Position numbers and translations under genes: made by a program. A stretch of DNA of 5,233 nucleotides. It comes from Synergistaceae bacterium. GTDB taxonomy: Bacteria > Synergistota > Synergistia > Synergistales > Aminobacteriaceae. The number at the start of each line of letters is the position of its first letter. Within the stretch, counting starts at the first letter, position 1. The notes beneath the pieces are model-generated. The model worked only from the letters and a program-made list of their open reading frames with translations. It was not told the DNA's origin and ran no database searches. Location: positions 1-5,233 of the forward strand of contig JAFSQO010000481.1 of NCBI GenBank assembly GCA_017446645.1, given 5' to 3'. This document shows positions 5,225 through 5,233 of this stretch, piece by piece.

Positions 5225-5233
5225 ATGAAAAAA
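5225..5233 (+). CDS. Start of the next gene (only M-K-K visible)
   Basis: ATG AAA AAA follows a perfect Shine-Dalgarno at good spacing, and the window then ends. Three codons cannot identify the product. Butyrate kinase (buk) is the common partner downstream of ptb, so it is the first guess from context only. A Lys-rich N-terminus would equally suit a signal peptide. Confidence 0.6.

Noticed and set aside
1..5233. CRISPR array or tRNA/rRNA genes
   Set aside because: I saw no regularly spaced direct repeats with unique spacers. No cloverleaf or rRNA-conserved segments were seen on either strand.

Overview
This window most likely comes from an anaerobic, diderm (LPS-building) bacterium that ferments amino acids. 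A Synergistota-type organism fits best: LptC- and LptD-type outer-membrane biogenesis genes sit beside a phosphate butyryltransferase, with moderate GC. A diderm Firmicute such as a Negativicute cannot be excluded, and the assignment is inference, not a database match.

Layout. Bases 3-548 are the 3' part of an unrecognised proline-rich protein ending in an NTF2-like domain; its start lies outside the window. It is followed, all on the + strand and closely packed, by an lptC-like gene (566-1114), an lptD gene (1087-2847, overlapping lptC by 28 bp) and a class-IV PLP aminotransferase (2857-3687, beginning a few bases after the lptD stop). These four look like one transcription unit, in which envelope assembly genes are joined by an amino-acid metabolism gene.

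Bases 3688-4202 hold no convincing protein gene but are not empty. About 400 bp (roughly 3709-4107) are bracketed by two closely related imperfect hairpins in the same orientation, each an 8-bp stem with a TTYA loop. This is the arrangement of the subterminal palindromes of IS200/IS605-family elements. The right-hand copy closely resembles the 3' scaffold hairpin of TnpB guide RNAs (omega RNA) and ends in GGTTCAC. No tnpA or tnpB is present, so I read this as a non-autonomous or decayed IS200/IS605 derivative, possibly a solo omega-RNA locus. Several further hairpins lie inside it. Just to its right is a plausible Rho-independent terminator (4118-4155), which may be the operon's original terminator pushed away from the aminotransferase gene by the insertion.

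Bases 4203-5135 encode phosphate butyryltransferase, preceded by a strong AGGAGG. An 89-bp gap follows with ATAGTGT-type heptad repeats that merge into a long hairpin (5152-5202). A new gene then begins at 5225 behind a perfect AAAGGAGG; only its first three codons (M-K-K) are visible. Functionally, the aminotransferase and the butyryltransferase could both serve amino-acid or branched-chain acid fermentation (2-oxo acid to acyl-CoA to acyl-phosphate to ATP), but they are separated by the element and the terminator.
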